The notes below the pieces were generated by a model, which saw nothing but the letters and a program-made list of their open reading frames with translations, was not told the origin of the DNA and did not search any database. The position numbers and the translations under genes were made by a program. DNA of 45,069 nucleotides from CAZOKH01 sp964580315 (GTDB lineage: Bacteria > Chloroflexota > Anaerolineae > Anaerolineales > Anaerolineaceae), in contig CAZOKH010000019.1 of the NCBI GenBank assembly GCA_964580315.1, positions 1-45,069 of the forward strand, written 5' to 3'. Shown here one piece after another: positions 14,964 through 23,463 of the stretch (its first letter is position 1; every line of letters starts with the position of its first letter).

Positions 14964-15800
14964 ATGACAAACAATCACTCGTTCTATCAACCCATTAAAT
15001 TTTTGCTGCTGGCATATGCGTTTTCATGGCTGGCATGGCTGCCGCTGGCATTTCTTAAGGTGAATCTGCTGGAATCACCCTGGATTGCATTGGGATTGCT
15101 GGGATTATATGCCCCGGCGGTCCTGGCGGTGCTGTTTACTGCAAAATTAGAAGGACGAATCACAGTACAAACATTATTGCGCCGACTGGTGGATATCCGT
15201 TCCATCAAACTGGAAGGATTTGTTGTGATATTTTTACTCATCCCGGCGCTAACGATGATGGCTGTGTTCATCGATTCTGTCACCGGAGGTGTTTCGGGAT
15301 GGAGTACTTTGGCATCTGAAATCGTGGTCAGCCCTGTGAAATTGCTGGTTCTAATCGTTCAACTGTTGTTTCTAGGCGCACTTTCAGAAGAATTGGGTTG
15401 GCGCAGCCATTTTTTGGATGCGCTTCAAGCGCGCATGCCTGCAATAACGGCCAGCCTTATGGTAGGTATCGTGTGGGTATTGTGGTTATTGCCCCTGTTT
15501 CTACTGCCAGGTATGATGTGGCATGATGAGATTGGTTTGTTTACCCCGGCTTTTTGGAGATTTGGCATCTCGTTGATTGCTCTGTCAGTATTATTCAGCA
15601 GCGTTTATAATGCAAACCGGCAAAACCTGTTTGCGCTGGTTTTAATTCACCTGGTGATGAACCTGACAGGGAATCTGACAGTACTAACCCCACGCGCTGA
15701 CACCATTTTAACCATCCTGTATTGCGGAGTGGCTCTGGTGATTGCTCTATCACCGAAATTGCCATACCTGAAAAGACATTCAACACTAAAGTTTTTTTAA
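14964..15800 (+). CDS. CPBP-family intramembrane protease homologue lacking one catalytic His
   Basis: This 278-aa protein has about eight membrane segments and resembles the CAAX-protease/bacteriocin-processing (CPBP, ABI) family. Motif 1 'EELGWR' (near residue 144) is intact, and the last motif is present as 'IHLVMN' (near 231). In motif 2, where relatives have W-x-x-W-H-L-P-L-F, this protein reads 'WVLWLLPLF': the zinc-site His is Leu. It may be catalytically inactive and act as a membrane partner. AAGGA precedes the ATG at 14964. It forms an operon with the 88-aa gene, probably controlled by the LAL regulator. Confidence 0.75.
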   Translation: MTNNHSFYQPIKFLLLAYAFSWLAWLPLAFLKVNLLESPWIALGLLGLYAPAVLAVLFTAKLEGRITVQTLLRRLVDIRSIKLEGFVVIFLLIPALTMMAVFIDSVTGGVSGWSTLASEIVVSPVKLLVLIVQLLFLGALSEELGWRSHFLDALQARMPAITASLMVGIVWVLWLLPLFLLPGMMWHDEIGLFTPAFWRFGISLIALSVLFSSVYNANRQNLFALVLIHLVMNLTGNLTVLTPRADTILTILYCGVALVIALSPKLPYLKRHSTLKFF

Positions 15801-15832
15801 GAAGTGTCCGATAACCGAAATAGGAGTAGTGT

Positions 15833-16441
15833 ATGTGGACACCTTTGTTTCCGGTAACCGGGGCTGACCCGGTTACCGGTATCGAACTGGAAGCAACCAA
15901 CGCCACCGGCGCGGCAGGGGCTACGCGGCCGGTGCGCAGCGTGGGCGGCGTCGAAGAGTCCATCATTGACCAGTCTGAAACAGATGTCGCCCGGCACGGC
16001 AGGCGCGGCACATCTACTGGACAAAGAGCCAACACGCGCACCATGACCAAAGAGCAGCAGCTTGAAGCGCAAAAGTTGCGCGCCCGCGATGCAGAAGTGC
16101 GCGCTCATGAGCAGGCGCACGTCAGCGTGGGCGGCAACCTGGTTAAGAAGGGGGCTTCTTATGAGTATCGCATCGGTCCCGACGGCAAGCGTTATGCCGT
16201 CAGCGGCGAAGTGCAAATTGACACCAGCGAAGTGAATGATGATCCGCAGGCAACCATACGCAAGGCGCAGCACATTCGCCGCACTGCGCTGGCTCCCGCT
16301 GATCCGTCAACGCAAGACCACAAAGTGGCTGCTGATGCGGCCGCCATGGCCATGAGTGCGCAGCAAGAACTGGCGCGCCAAAAATACCAGGAAAGCCAGC
16401 AGCAAACGCAAACGCCGCCCTCGCAAACCATTGACGCCTGA
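15833..16441 (+). CDS. SprA-related putative metalloprotease
   Basis: The 202-aa protein carries the SprA/CJM1_0395-type domain. The core is 'VRAHEQAHVSVGGNL' with a His-Glu-x-x-His motif (about residues 91-95). It is followed by 'GASYEYRIGPDGKRYAVSGE' and 'DTSEVNDDPQATIRKAQHI', and a helical C-terminus. Such proteins are predicted zinc proteases; activity is unproven. The N-terminal 75 residues are low-complexity and carry a repeated Pro-Val-Thr-Gly encoded by a perfect DNA inverted repeat. There is no signal peptide, so it is cytoplasmic or exported by another route. AGGAG lies 7 bases before the ATG. Confidence 0.75.
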   Translation: MWTPLFPVTGADPVTGIELEATNATGAAGATRPVRSVGGVEESIIDQSETDVARHGRRGTSTGQRANTRTMTKEQQLEAQKLRARDAEVRAHEQAHVSVGGNLVKKGASYEYRIGPDGKRYAVSGEVQIDTSEVNDDPQATIRKAQHIRRTALAPADPSTQDHKVAADAAAMAMSAQQELARQKYQESQQQTQTPPSQTIDA

Positions 16442-16584
16442 AAGACGCGCAGGGTATTTCACCCATTTCAAAAATCACAGTAAAATAAATAGAAGCAGGC
16501 CGGGCTGCGGCGCTGAAATTTTGTAATCTTTGAACGTGCGCCGGTTCTGGACGGCAATAAAACTGGCAGGAGTTACCCCTTTTT

Positions 16585-17130
16585 ATGGATAGAGATCAAT
16601 CTTTTGAAATTGTTGGTTCACGTTTGCTGGCGCTGGGCACGTTTTTATTGGGCTGCTTTTTCCTGTTTTATGTTTACGATATGAATTTTGCACAGCGTGT
16701 GTTTGACCCCAGCCGCGGTGTGCAGAATCCCGTCGTCATTGGCATTACCAATGTGGTCTCAACCGTGGTGGGATTGATTTTGTTTATCCGCCAGGGATAT
16801 TTTTTGATCAAACCGCCGGTGCTGCTGCGCGTGTCGCGTCAGGGAGTCGATATCGGCACGGGCTGGATGTACAGGCCGTATCACGTTCCCATGAAGCTGG
16901 TGGACTACGCCCGCATTTTTCAAAATAACAGCACTGTGGCTATCATTGGGCGCACATCTGCTGCCGGTGTGGAAATTGTTTTTAAAGAAACCAAAAAGAT
17001 CCCCGACCAGTTATGGCCCGGGGCGGGTGTGCAGTACCGCGACCGTAAAGTGCGGGTGTTTAAAACCTATATGGCTGTGCCGCCTGATCAGGCGTTAGAG
17101 GGTATTGGGCAATTTATCACCACAAAATAA
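16585..17130 (+). CDS. Two-TM membrane protein of unknown function
   Basis: This 181-aa protein has two membrane segments near the N-terminus ('LLALGTFLLGCFFLFYVYDM' at about 13-32 and 'VVIGITNVVSTVVGLILFIR' at about 51-70). The cytoplasmic C-terminal domain of about 105 residues is beta-rich ('LLRVSRQGVDIGTGW', 'STVAIIGRTSAAGVEIVF'). It resembles PH-like/DUF domains seen after two TM helices, but I cannot name the family. AGGAG 10 bases upstream supports the start. The next gene begins 30 bases after its stop, so the pair is probably co-transcribed. Confidence 0.6.
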   Translation: MDRDQSFEIVGSRLLALGTFLLGCFFLFYVYDMNFAQRVFDPSRGVQNPVVIGITNVVSTVVGLILFIRQGYFLIKPPVLLRVSRQGVDIGTGWMYRPYHVPMKLVDYARIFQNNSTVAIIGRTSAAGVEIVFKETKKIPDQLWPGAGVQYRDRKVRVFKTYMAVPPDQALEGIGQFITTK

Positions 17131-17160
17131 CGATATCAACCGGAAGAGGGACTGCCTGTT

Positions 17161-18129
17161 ATGGATGAAGAAATTGCCTGGCTGTTGACCGGTTATCCCT
17201 GGGTGCAATATCACACGCGCACCGATTTGCTGCAGGAACCGCCCGATGACCCGCAGGTGAGCCTGGCGCGCCAGGAGATGGTCAACCACCCCCAGGTGCA
17301 GACGCTGGTCAGCAGCCTGCAAAACTGGGGGGCTGAACCGCTGAAGAGCCACAAGAGCGCCGGCCACCCCATCCATCAATTGACTTTCCTGGCAGACCTG
17401 GGCTTGAAGGCAACTGACCCCGGCATGGAGCAAGTTTGTCACAACATCCTGGCGCACCAATCAATTGAAGGCCCATTTCAGACTTTATTGCGAACCGCAG
17501 TGCATTTCGGTGGAGACGGCCGGGATCACTGGGCGTGGATGCTGTGCGATGCGCCGCTGCTGGTTTATTGCCTGGCAAAGTTCGGCCTGGCTGAAGAAAC
17601 GCAGGTTCAACGGGCATTTGGATACCTGTTGGAACTGATTCAGGATAACGGCTGGCGCTGCACGGTTTCGAAAGAGATGGGGCGGTTTCGCGGCCCGGGA
17701 AACAAGAATGACCCCTGCCCGTATGCCACATTGATTATGCTGAAGCTGCTGTCGGTGATGCCTGCCAGCGCGGAGGGCGAAGCCGCCAGCCGTGTTGGGG
17801 CGGAGGCGCTTTTACAGCTCTGGGAGCAGCGCACACAGCGCCGGCCGTATTTGTTTGCCATGGGAACTGATTTTCGCAAGATCAAAGCGCCGTTCATCTG
17901 GTACGACCTGCTGCACGTGCTGGAAGTGCTTTCAGCCTTTGAGTGGCTGCATCACGATGCGCGCATGGGCGCAATGATGGATACCTTGAAGTTAAAGGCT
18001 GACGGAAATGGCTTGTTCACACCCGAATCGGTGTGGAAGGCCTGGGGGGAATGGGATTTTGGGCAAAAGAAAACGCCGTCGCAGTGGATGACTTTGCTCG
18101 CGCAGCGTATTTTATGCCGCTTGAGCTAA
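17161..18129 (+). CDS. Predicted alpha-toroid (squalene-cyclase-like fold) protein
   Basis: The 322-aa soluble protein is helical, with recurring 'GY..L.Q..DNGWRC' type repeats. The clearest is 'FGYLLELIQDNGWRCTVSKE' near 150-169, then 'CPYATLIMLKLLSVMP' near 186-201. This recalls prenyltransferase/squalene-cyclase alpha-alpha toroids without the cyclase Asp motif. His/Cys residues ('HFGGDGRDHWAW', 'CDAP') may be functional. I do not recognise a specific family. GGAAGAGGGA lies upstream of the ATG. Confidence 0.6.
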   Translation: MDEEIAWLLTGYPWVQYHTRTDLLQEPPDDPQVSLARQEMVNHPQVQTLVSSLQNWGAEPLKSHKSAGHPIHQLTFLADLGLKATDPGMEQVCHNILAHQSIEGPFQTLLRTAVHFGGDGRDHWAWMLCDAPLLVYCLAKFGLAEETQVQRAFGYLLELIQDNGWRCTVSKEMGRFRGPGNKNDPCPYATLIMLKLLSVMPASAEGEAASRVGAEALLQLWEQRTQRRPYLFAMGTDFRKIKAPFIWYDLLHVLEVLSAFEWLHHDARMGAMMDTLKLKADGNGLFTPESVWKAWGEWDFGQKKTPSQWMTLLAQRILCRLS

Positions 18130-18211
18130 CCTGCGGTCTTTTTTAACAATTCGGCATCATTCTTGCTCCTTCTAACGAATGGGATAGAGATACAACGAAG
18201 GAGGTTGCGGC

Positions 18212-19018
18212 ATGGCTGGCAAGCACACAAAAACCGGCATCACCGGGAAAACCTGGAATGTTTACACCTACACCTATGGGGATGGTATGCGCACCATTGT
18301 CACATTTGATGTGGACCTGGCGCAGGAAGCAAGCCACACCGGTTTGGATCATGCCTTCAGGGTGATTTTGTTTATCCCGCTGGGGTGTGTGCTGGTGAAT
18401 GGACTGCCGCTCAGCGAAGCGCTGCCCGTGCTGCGCCAGTTTGAGACCGGCATGCTGGAACGCCTGGAAGAAGCCGGTGTGGCCTGCCGGCTGGTGGGCA
18501 CCCTCACCTATGGGGGAATGCGCGAGTTTGTATTCCAGGCGGAGGATGCGGAAGCATTCCTGGCCGGGCTGGGAGATCTGGACGCCCCCATGAAGAATTA
18601 CCGGGTTGAAGTTCAGCAATTGGAAGGGTGGACATTCTTTGATGAAAAAGTGCGCCCGACGGCGGCGTATTGGCAGCAGATTTCTGACCGGGGCATGATT
18701 GAACAATTGATGCGCGAGGGCAGCGATCCGCTGGCGGTGCATCACCTGGAGCATTCTTTCAGCGGCGACAGCGAAACTTTAGCCCGCATCAGCCGCGACC
18801 TGCAGCAGCTTGGGCTGCGCGAGATCAGCAGTGGTGAACAAATTCTGGTGCTGGGCAGCGAGACGTACCTTAACCTGGAAGATGTGTTTGCGCTCACCAG
18901 CCGCCTGTTGGAATTCAGCGACCAAAATGGAGTGCACTATGAAGGCTGGGGGGCATCGGTCATCCGTAAACGCGGCAAACCGAAATTAGAAAAAGAAGAA
19001 CAACAACAGCAGGAATGA
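18212..19018 (+). CDS. DUF695 - RraB-like two-domain protein
   Basis: The 268-aa protein appears to join two domains. The N-terminal half (about 1-135; 'WNVYTYTYGDGMRTIVTFDV', 'AGVACRLVGTLTYGGMREFV') resembles DUF695. The C-terminal half (about 145-255; 'MIEQLMREGSDPLAVHHLEH', 'ISRDLQQLGLREI', 'YEGWGASVI') resembles RraB, which in E. coli binds and inhibits RNase E. The tail is Lys/Glu/Gln-rich. The same pairing occurs in other bacteria, where its role is unknown; RNase E inhibition should not be assumed. A strong GAAGGAGG lies 7 bases before the ATG. Confidence 0.7.
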   Translation: MAGKHTKTGITGKTWNVYTYTYGDGMRTIVTFDVDLAQEASHTGLDHAFRVILFIPLGCVLVNGLPLSEALPVLRQFETGMLERLEEAGVACRLVGTLTYGGMREFVFQAEDAEAFLAGLGDLDAPMKNYRVEVQQLEGWTFFDEKVRPTAAYWQQISDRGMIEQLMREGSDPLAVHHLEHSFSGDSETLARISRDLQQLGLREISSGEQILVLGSETYLNLEDVFALTSRLLEFSDQNGVHYEGWGASVIRKRGKPKLEKEEQQQQE

Positions 19019-19127
19019 TTTTTCAACTTTGCGGGGGGAATTGATACAGCCATTTACAATATTCAACATAGACAAATTGAAAGTAAGTTAGAATATCCCA
19101 TTATCGCTGAAAGGATGGTTTTATCCA

Positions 19128-19619
19128 ATGATGGCTGAAAATGAATTAAGCAGCAGCGCCCGGCGCGTGAAGCAAGCCCTGGAAGCACAGGGAATTGTCT
19201 GCCGCGTGGTTGAATTGCCCGACTCGACACGCACAGCCGTGGAAGCAGCCCAGGCTATCGGCTGCACGGTGGCGCAAATTGCCAAATCTTTAGTTTTCAA
19301 GGGCGAGAAAAGCAATCAACCGGTGCTGGTGATTGCCAGCGGCTCAAACCGGGTGGATGAGAAAATCTTGCGCGATTTGATTGACGAGAAAATTGGCAAA
19401 GCAGATGCCGACTTCGTGCGCCAGCATACCGGTTTTGCCATTGGCGGCATTCCGCCGCTGGGTTTTCCCAAGCCCATCCGCACATTTATTGATGAAGATT
19501 TGTTGAAATTTGATGAAATCTGGGCAGCTGCCGGCACACCGCATGCGGTTTGCTGCCTGTCCTCGGCTGACCTGGAGCGCATGACCGGCGGTCAGGTGGC
19601 GCACATTGCAAAGGTATAA
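19128..19619 (+). CDS. YbaK/EbsC-type aminoacyl-tRNA deacylase
   Basis: The 163-aa protein matches the YbaK/ProX superfamily, which hydrolyses mischarged aminoacyl-tRNAs (Cys-tRNA-Pro or Ala-tRNA-Pro) in trans. Visible features are 'STRTAVEAAQAIGCTVAQIA' with 'KSLVFKG' (about 25-58, including the conserved Lys), 'LVIASGSNRVDEKIL' (about 67-81), and 'GFAIGGIPPLGFPKPIRTFI' (about 104-123), the Gly-rich substrate loop. The length is typical. AAGGATGG precedes the Met-Met start. The exact tRNA specificity cannot be read from sequence. Confidence 0.85.
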   Translation: MMAENELSSSARRVKQALEAQGIVCRVVELPDSTRTAVEAAQAIGCTVAQIAKSLVFKGEKSNQPVLVIASGSNRVDEKILRDLIDEKIGKADADFVRQHTGFAIGGIPPLGFPKPIRTFIDEDLLKFDEIWAAAGTPHAVCCLSSADLERMTGGQVAHIAKV

Positions 19620-19805
19620 TTATTCTATGGATTGAAACACATTCTCAGCCGGAAAAGCTGGAGAAAGAATACCCGATGGTTTTTTCGGAAGTGTGCGGTC
19701 TATTTTTTGGCTTTTTCTTGTATTCAATCGATCCTTGAAGTGGGGGGAAAACAGAATTTTTCTCCGGTGGTTTGGATTTTTATGAACCAGAGAGGATAAA
19801 AAACG

Positions 19806-20222
19806 ATGACTGATTTTCAACCTGGTTATGAAAAACGCGAAGAAATGCGAAAGCAAATCGTTGCCATAAAAAGCCAGTGGGCAAAAGAAACTGTTCCTCA
19901 TGAAATTCTTCACAAATTGACTGAACTGGAAGAGATGCTTGCGGGTGAGCAGGCAGGTGAAGTTGAACAAGCCGGCTATTCAGCGCAGGTCAGCATTTAT
20001 CCGCTTCGCACTCCCAATTTGTCTCACGGGATCCAACTGGCGCTCGATGTGTTTAAAGAGTATGGTTTGGAGGTTAATCCGGGTTCTATGAGCACATTGT
20101 TGATTGGTTCGGAAAAGACACTGTGGCAGGCGCTGCGCAGGGCTTTCCAGGCGGTTGCAGCACAGGGCGAAACGGTGATGATTGTTACATTTTCAAACGC
20201 ATGTCCGTTGCCGCATCATTAA
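19806..20222 (+). CDS. Thiamine-binding-like (YkoF/MTH1187) domain protein
   Basis: The 138-aa protein has a charged helical N-terminus of about 57 residues. A C-terminal ferredoxin-like domain follows: 'AQVSIYPLRTPNLSHGIQLA', 'KEYGLEVNPGSMSTLLIGSE', 'LWQALRRAFQAVAAQGETVM'. This is the MTH1187/YkoF (Thiamine_BP) fold, members of which bind thiamine or its pyrimidine in small oligomers. Whether this one binds thiamine is unknown; the N-terminal extension is unusual. AGAGAGGA precedes the ATG. Converges with the MFS gene, 36 bases apart. Confidence 0.75.
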   Translation: MTDFQPGYEKREEMRKQIVAIKSQWAKETVPHEILHKLTELEEMLAGEQAGEVEQAGYSAQVSIYPLRTPNLSHGIQLALDVFKEYGLEVNPGSMSTLLIGSEKTLWQALRRAFQAVAAQGETVMIVTFSNACPLPHH

Positions 20223-20258
20223 ATGAAATGGTAGGGGGGATTGACAAGAGGCGATTGA

Positions 20259-21446
20259 CTAGCCCGGCTCGTTGGTTTGTTGCAACTTTTGCGTTGAACA
20301 GGATTGTATGGCGCCCATGTTGAGAGCCGCCAGTGCCAGGAAAGCAACCGTGCTCCAGCCGAACATGCTTTGAATGCCCATCGCCTCGGCCAGGATACCA
20401 CTTAACCACGGCCCGGCAAACATGCCCACCGCATAGACCGATTGGTGCAGCCCCATGGCAGTGGAACGGCGGCTGTCATCTACTTTTTCAATGCTCATGC
20501 CCATCAGGGTGGGCAGGCTGATGCCCGCTCCCAGGCCGCCCACGATTTGTGAGATGAATAAACCAGGTATGCCGCGGATAAATGCCAGCAGCCCGATGGA
20601 CAGCGTCATGAGCCCCAATGCTCCCAGCAACAGGCGGTGAGAGCCCACTTTTTTATCCAGGTTGGTCACAACCAGGTTGCCGGCCATCAAAAGCACCAGG
20701 TTCAGGCTGACCATGCTGCTTTGCATGGTATTGGTTGCGCCAAATTGTTCAGCCAGGATGGGGATGAACCCATAGGTGGTGGCATAACATGCGTACTGTA
20801 CCACGGCTGCCAGCAGGGCAGGCAGCAGCACGTCGCTGCGGGTGGTGAGTTGAAAAATGCCGGAGAAAGATGGGCGAACTGGCGGGCGTTTGACCTCGGG
20901 CATGGGCAGCAGCATCAACATGGCCAAAACAGCCAGCCCAATTGCCAGGTGGAACGCCAGGCTGTAGCCTCCCAGGTCATTGAGCAGCCCGGTGGCAGCC
21001 GTGGCAACCATGCGCCCGCTGGCGTTGGCAAACCACAGCAGCGCCGTGGCTCGAACCGTATCTTCAGCGGGAAACAGGGAATTGAAAGCTACCACCAGCA
21101 GCACCCAGGTGGCGGCAGCCAGGCCGGTGATGGAACGCCCCAGCGTGAGGGCTGCAATTCCACCGGCTGAGCCCATCCACCAGGCGCCCAGTCCCGCCAG
21201 CGCAAAACCTGCCAGGATGAAGGGTTTGCGGCGGCCCACCCAGTCGGAAACGATGCCCAGCGGCAAGCGCAAGATCGCCTGCCAGAAGCCGTACATGGCC
21301 AGCATGGTACCGACTAGCTCCAGGCTGTTGGTTTTGGTCTGTGCGTAAACGGGAAGAGTGGGGACGTAAAGATACAGGGCTGCCCAGTAGAGAAAGACTG
21401 TAATGAAATATTGAATAATGCGCAGGCGGCGTTTTTCAGGTGACAT
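20259..21446 (-). CDS. Major facilitator superfamily transporter
   Basis: The 395-aa protein has the twelve membrane segments of an MFS permease and the loop 2-3 signature 'GIVSDWVGRRKPFILAG' (about 63-79). It also has 'GLGAGISLPTLMGMSIEKVD' and 'GLHQSVYAVGMFAGPWLSG' in the second half. It looks like a drug/solute efflux-type member; the substrate is unknown. The ATG at 21446 lies inside the end of the upstream Fe-S protein gene (11-base overlap), so translation is coupled. The pairing with a ferredoxin-like protein is unusual. Confidence 0.85.
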   Translation of the reverse strand: MSPEKRRLRIIQYFITVFLYWAALYLYVPTLPVYAQTKTNSLELVGTMLAMYGFWQAILRLPLGIVSDWVGRRKPFILAGFALAGLGAWWMGSAGGIAALTLGRSITGLAAATWVLLVVAFNSLFPAEDTVRATALLWFANASGRMVATAATGLLNDLGGYSLAFHLAIGLAVLAMLMLLPMPEVKRPPVRPSFSGIFQLTTRSDVLLPALLAAVVQYACYATTYGFIPILAEQFGATNTMQSSMVSLNLVLLMAGNLVVTNLDKKVGSHRLLLGALGLMTLSIGLLAFIRGIPGLFISQIVGGLGAGISLPTLMGMSIEKVDDSRRSTAMGLHQSVYAVGMFAGPWLSGILAEAMGIQSMFGWSTVAFLALAALNMGAIQSCSTQKLQQTNEPG

Positions 21447-22290
21447 CAACAATGCGGCTCAGGCGTTCTATGGTTTTGGAAAGTGAATCTTCAAGATCGA
21501 CTTCCAGTTTAATGGCCTGTTCTGGGCAGGCTTCAACACACAAACCGCAGCCGCGGCATTGATCGCTGATCACAGCGCGGCTGTTTTCCAGGTGAATGGC
21601 GTCGGCAAAACACACGCCGCCAGTGCAGACGCCGCAGCCCACGCATTTATCAGTGACATACACTTCAACGCCGGGCATGCGGGAAATCTTTTTGCTGATG
21701 GTGGTGTGCAGGTTGGGCAAAACACGGTACAGGCAGCAGCAAGAGCAGCAGTTGCAAATGGTCAATAAATGGTCGCCGGGCTGCACACCCATCCACACCG
21801 TGTCAATTTTGTTGCGCCCCACCATTTGAACCAATCCGGCTTCGCGGCAGCGCTTCAAATGCTGCAGGGCTTCTTCGCGGGTCACGCGGCGTCCCAGTTT
21901 GGGGTTAATGCCTTCAACGGCTTTGCCTAAAAATATGCAGCCCAGTTCAATGGGGTAGTTTTCGCAGTGATTCGATTCGCGGCAGATGCAGGTGTTCATA
22001 ATCCACAGGTAATTGGCTTGCTTGATAAAATGCTCCACCACCTGCGAAGGGAGTACTAAATTTTCTTCTTCAGCAATGGGTTCGTGAATGTCAATCTTAA
22101 TGGACTGATGACTATTTCCGTTGTTCTTCACCACGCTGTCTTTGGGTAGATAAATAATATCGTCGCCGTCGAACAACAGGCCGTCAATGAATTTCCTGAA
22201 AAAATTACTCTTACGGGTTAGATCAGCAATTTGAAAACGGTTTTTAAAATTCTTTTTTAATAAGTCAACAAACCAAAGAGGACGGGACAT
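21436..22290 (-). CDS. 4Fe-4S dicluster protein with Cys-rich centre
   Basis: This 284-aa protein ends in two ferredoxin clusters. One is 'CVGCGVCTGGVC' (about 219-230), with an altered spacing before the fourth Cys. The other is 'CRGCGLCVEACPEQ', of classical spacing. The middle carries 'ICNCCSCCCLYRVLP' (about 185-199) and, earlier, 'WIMNTCICRESNHCENYP' (about 97-114), further possible metal ligands. The type is seen in anaerobes, where it is presumed to carry electrons. No transmembrane segment is present. It is the first gene of a two-gene unit with the MFS transporter. The specific partner is unknown. Confidence 0.8.
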   Translation of the reverse strand: MSRPLWFVDLLKKNFKNRFQIADLTRKSNFFRKFIDGLLFDGDDIIYLPKDSVVKNNGNSHQSIKIDIHEPIAEEENLVLPSQVVEHFIKQANYLWIMNTCICRESNHCENYPIELGCIFLGKAVEGINPKLGRRVTREEALQHLKRCREAGLVQMVGRNKIDTVWMGVQPGDHLLTICNCCSCCCLYRVLPNLHTTISKKISRMPGVEVYVTDKCVGCGVCTGGVCFADAIHLENSRAVISDQCRGCGLCVEACPEQAIKLEVDLEDSLSKTIERLSRIVDVT

Positions 22291-22542
22291 GGAACCAATA
22301 TATCTCCACCGATAGTAAAGATTGGGGCGCTGGTTTTTGAGTTTTCAGGCAAAATCAGCGGACGGGATTGGATAAATCCTGCTCACTATTTTACCTTAAA
22401 TCCAATAAAACTACTAAATCAGTCAGATTAATGAAAACGAAATGAAAGGATTGGGAAGCGTCTGCAAAAGGATGGCAAATAGGCATCAGTTTGCCGGGGC
22501 CGGGCGTTTAAAAAGATGTAAGCAATTCATTAACCTAACGAT

Positions 22543-22690
22543 AACATCTTTTTCACATGCTGATAATCCGGGGGTGCTATTATAAAGGGGCTGGTAGATC
22601 CTTGTAGTGAATGTTGGTTATTGGTTGAGCAACACACATATTATTGGTAAACACAGAAAGCCGTTCCCACCAACGGCTTTTTGTGTTTAA
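22543..22690 (+). ncRNA. Candidate small RNA gene, copy A of a 148-bp direct repeat
   Basis: This 148-base unit recurs ungapped at 23464-23611; I count about 129 identical positions (about 87%). It has an extended -10 (TGCTATTAT, 22575-22583). A conserved body follows, including GGTAGATCCTTGTAGTGAAT and TTGGTTGAGCAA. It ends in an 18-bp hairpin (TAAACACAGAAAGCCGTT, loop CCCACC, matching arm) with one mismatch and a partial T-run inside the 3' arm. No frame is open. The expected transcript is about 100 nt. I do not recognise a known RNA family. Differences cluster in the promoter spacer and one internal patch; the body and hairpin are conserved. Confidence 0.5.
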
Positions 22691-22737
22691 AAGCCTGGCT
22701 GTTTCTTGATTTATGGATAATAGAAGAAAGGTGCTTT

Positions 22738-23037
22738 ATGAATCTGACTCGAATTAGATACCTTTCTCCTCAAATTCAACAAATCGCCAAGAAACACAAC
22801 ATATCCAGGCTTTTTGTATTTGGCTCTGTTGCACGCGGGGAGAGTACAGAACGCAGCGATGTGGATTCTCTGGTTGAAATCCAGGAGAACGCATCGTTGT
22901 TTGACGTAGCCGGTTTCTCTTACGACATTGAAAAATTACTTGGCCTGTCAGTGGATGTAGTTCCTGCTTCTCTATTACCAATGGTTGCTGATCAAAATTT
23001 TGTTAATAGAATCAAAGATGAACCTATCCTCTTATGA
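22738..23037 (+). CDS. MNT-type nucleotidyltransferase antitoxin
   Basis: The 99-aa protein is a minimal nucleotidyltransferase. 'ISRLFVFGSVARGESTERSD' then 'VDSLVE' supplies the Gly-Ser and Asp-x-Asp catalytic elements (about 24-48). In MNT/HEPN toxin-antitoxin pairs this protein neutralises the HEPN RNase, often by adding AMP to it. AGAAAGG precedes the ATG at 22738. Its TGA overlaps the ATG of the HEPN remnant (ATGA), the usual coupled order. The toxin partner is broken (see next entry). The pair lies between two direct repeats. Confidence 0.8.
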   Translation: MNLTRIRYLSPQIQQIAKKHNISRLFVFGSVARGESTERSDVDSLVEIQENASLFDVAGFSYDIEKLLGLSVDVVPASLLPMVADQNFVNRIKDEPILL

Positions 23038-23331
23038 AAGATATTTCCAGGTTTCTACAGGATATATTGGACGCAATTGATTCCATTTGAATCGTACAGA
23101 ATTGATTCTTTTGATTCTTTCATTATTGATGAAAAAACGCAGGATGCCATTATGTATAACTTGATCATCATGGGTGAAGCAGCAAATAGAATTGATTAGG
23201 AATTTCAAGATACTTATCCTGAAATAAAGTGGTCGTCGATTATTGACACCAGGAACGTTATTGTGCATGGGTATGATCAAGTAAAACTACATATTGTGTG
23301 GGATATTATCCAAAAAATATTGATCTGTTAA
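23034..23331 (+). pseudogene. HEPN-domain toxin remnant (frameshift plus stop)
   Basis: The frame opens MKDISRFLQDILDAIDSI and stops at TGA. A neighbouring frame then continues 'ESYRIDSFDSFIIDEKTQDA', 'IMYNLIIMGEAANRI', an in-frame TAG at 23197-23199, 'EFQDTYPEIKWSSI' and 'RNVIVHGYDQVKLHIVWDII'. Together these give an entire HEPN (DUF86) toxin, including the Arg-x4-His RNase motif (RNVIVH). There are at least two lesions, so no active toxin is expected, and the adjacent antitoxin is left without its target. Confidence 0.7.
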
Positions 23332-23463
23332 AAATTAGCCTGCTCAAAATAATAAAAAAAACGAATCATAATTAACCATCTGTTCACTGGAATAAAAAAT
23401 AATTCAATAAGGAATTTGCCCGGTAAGCATTAACAAAGATTCAAGGTTTGTTAACAAAATGAA

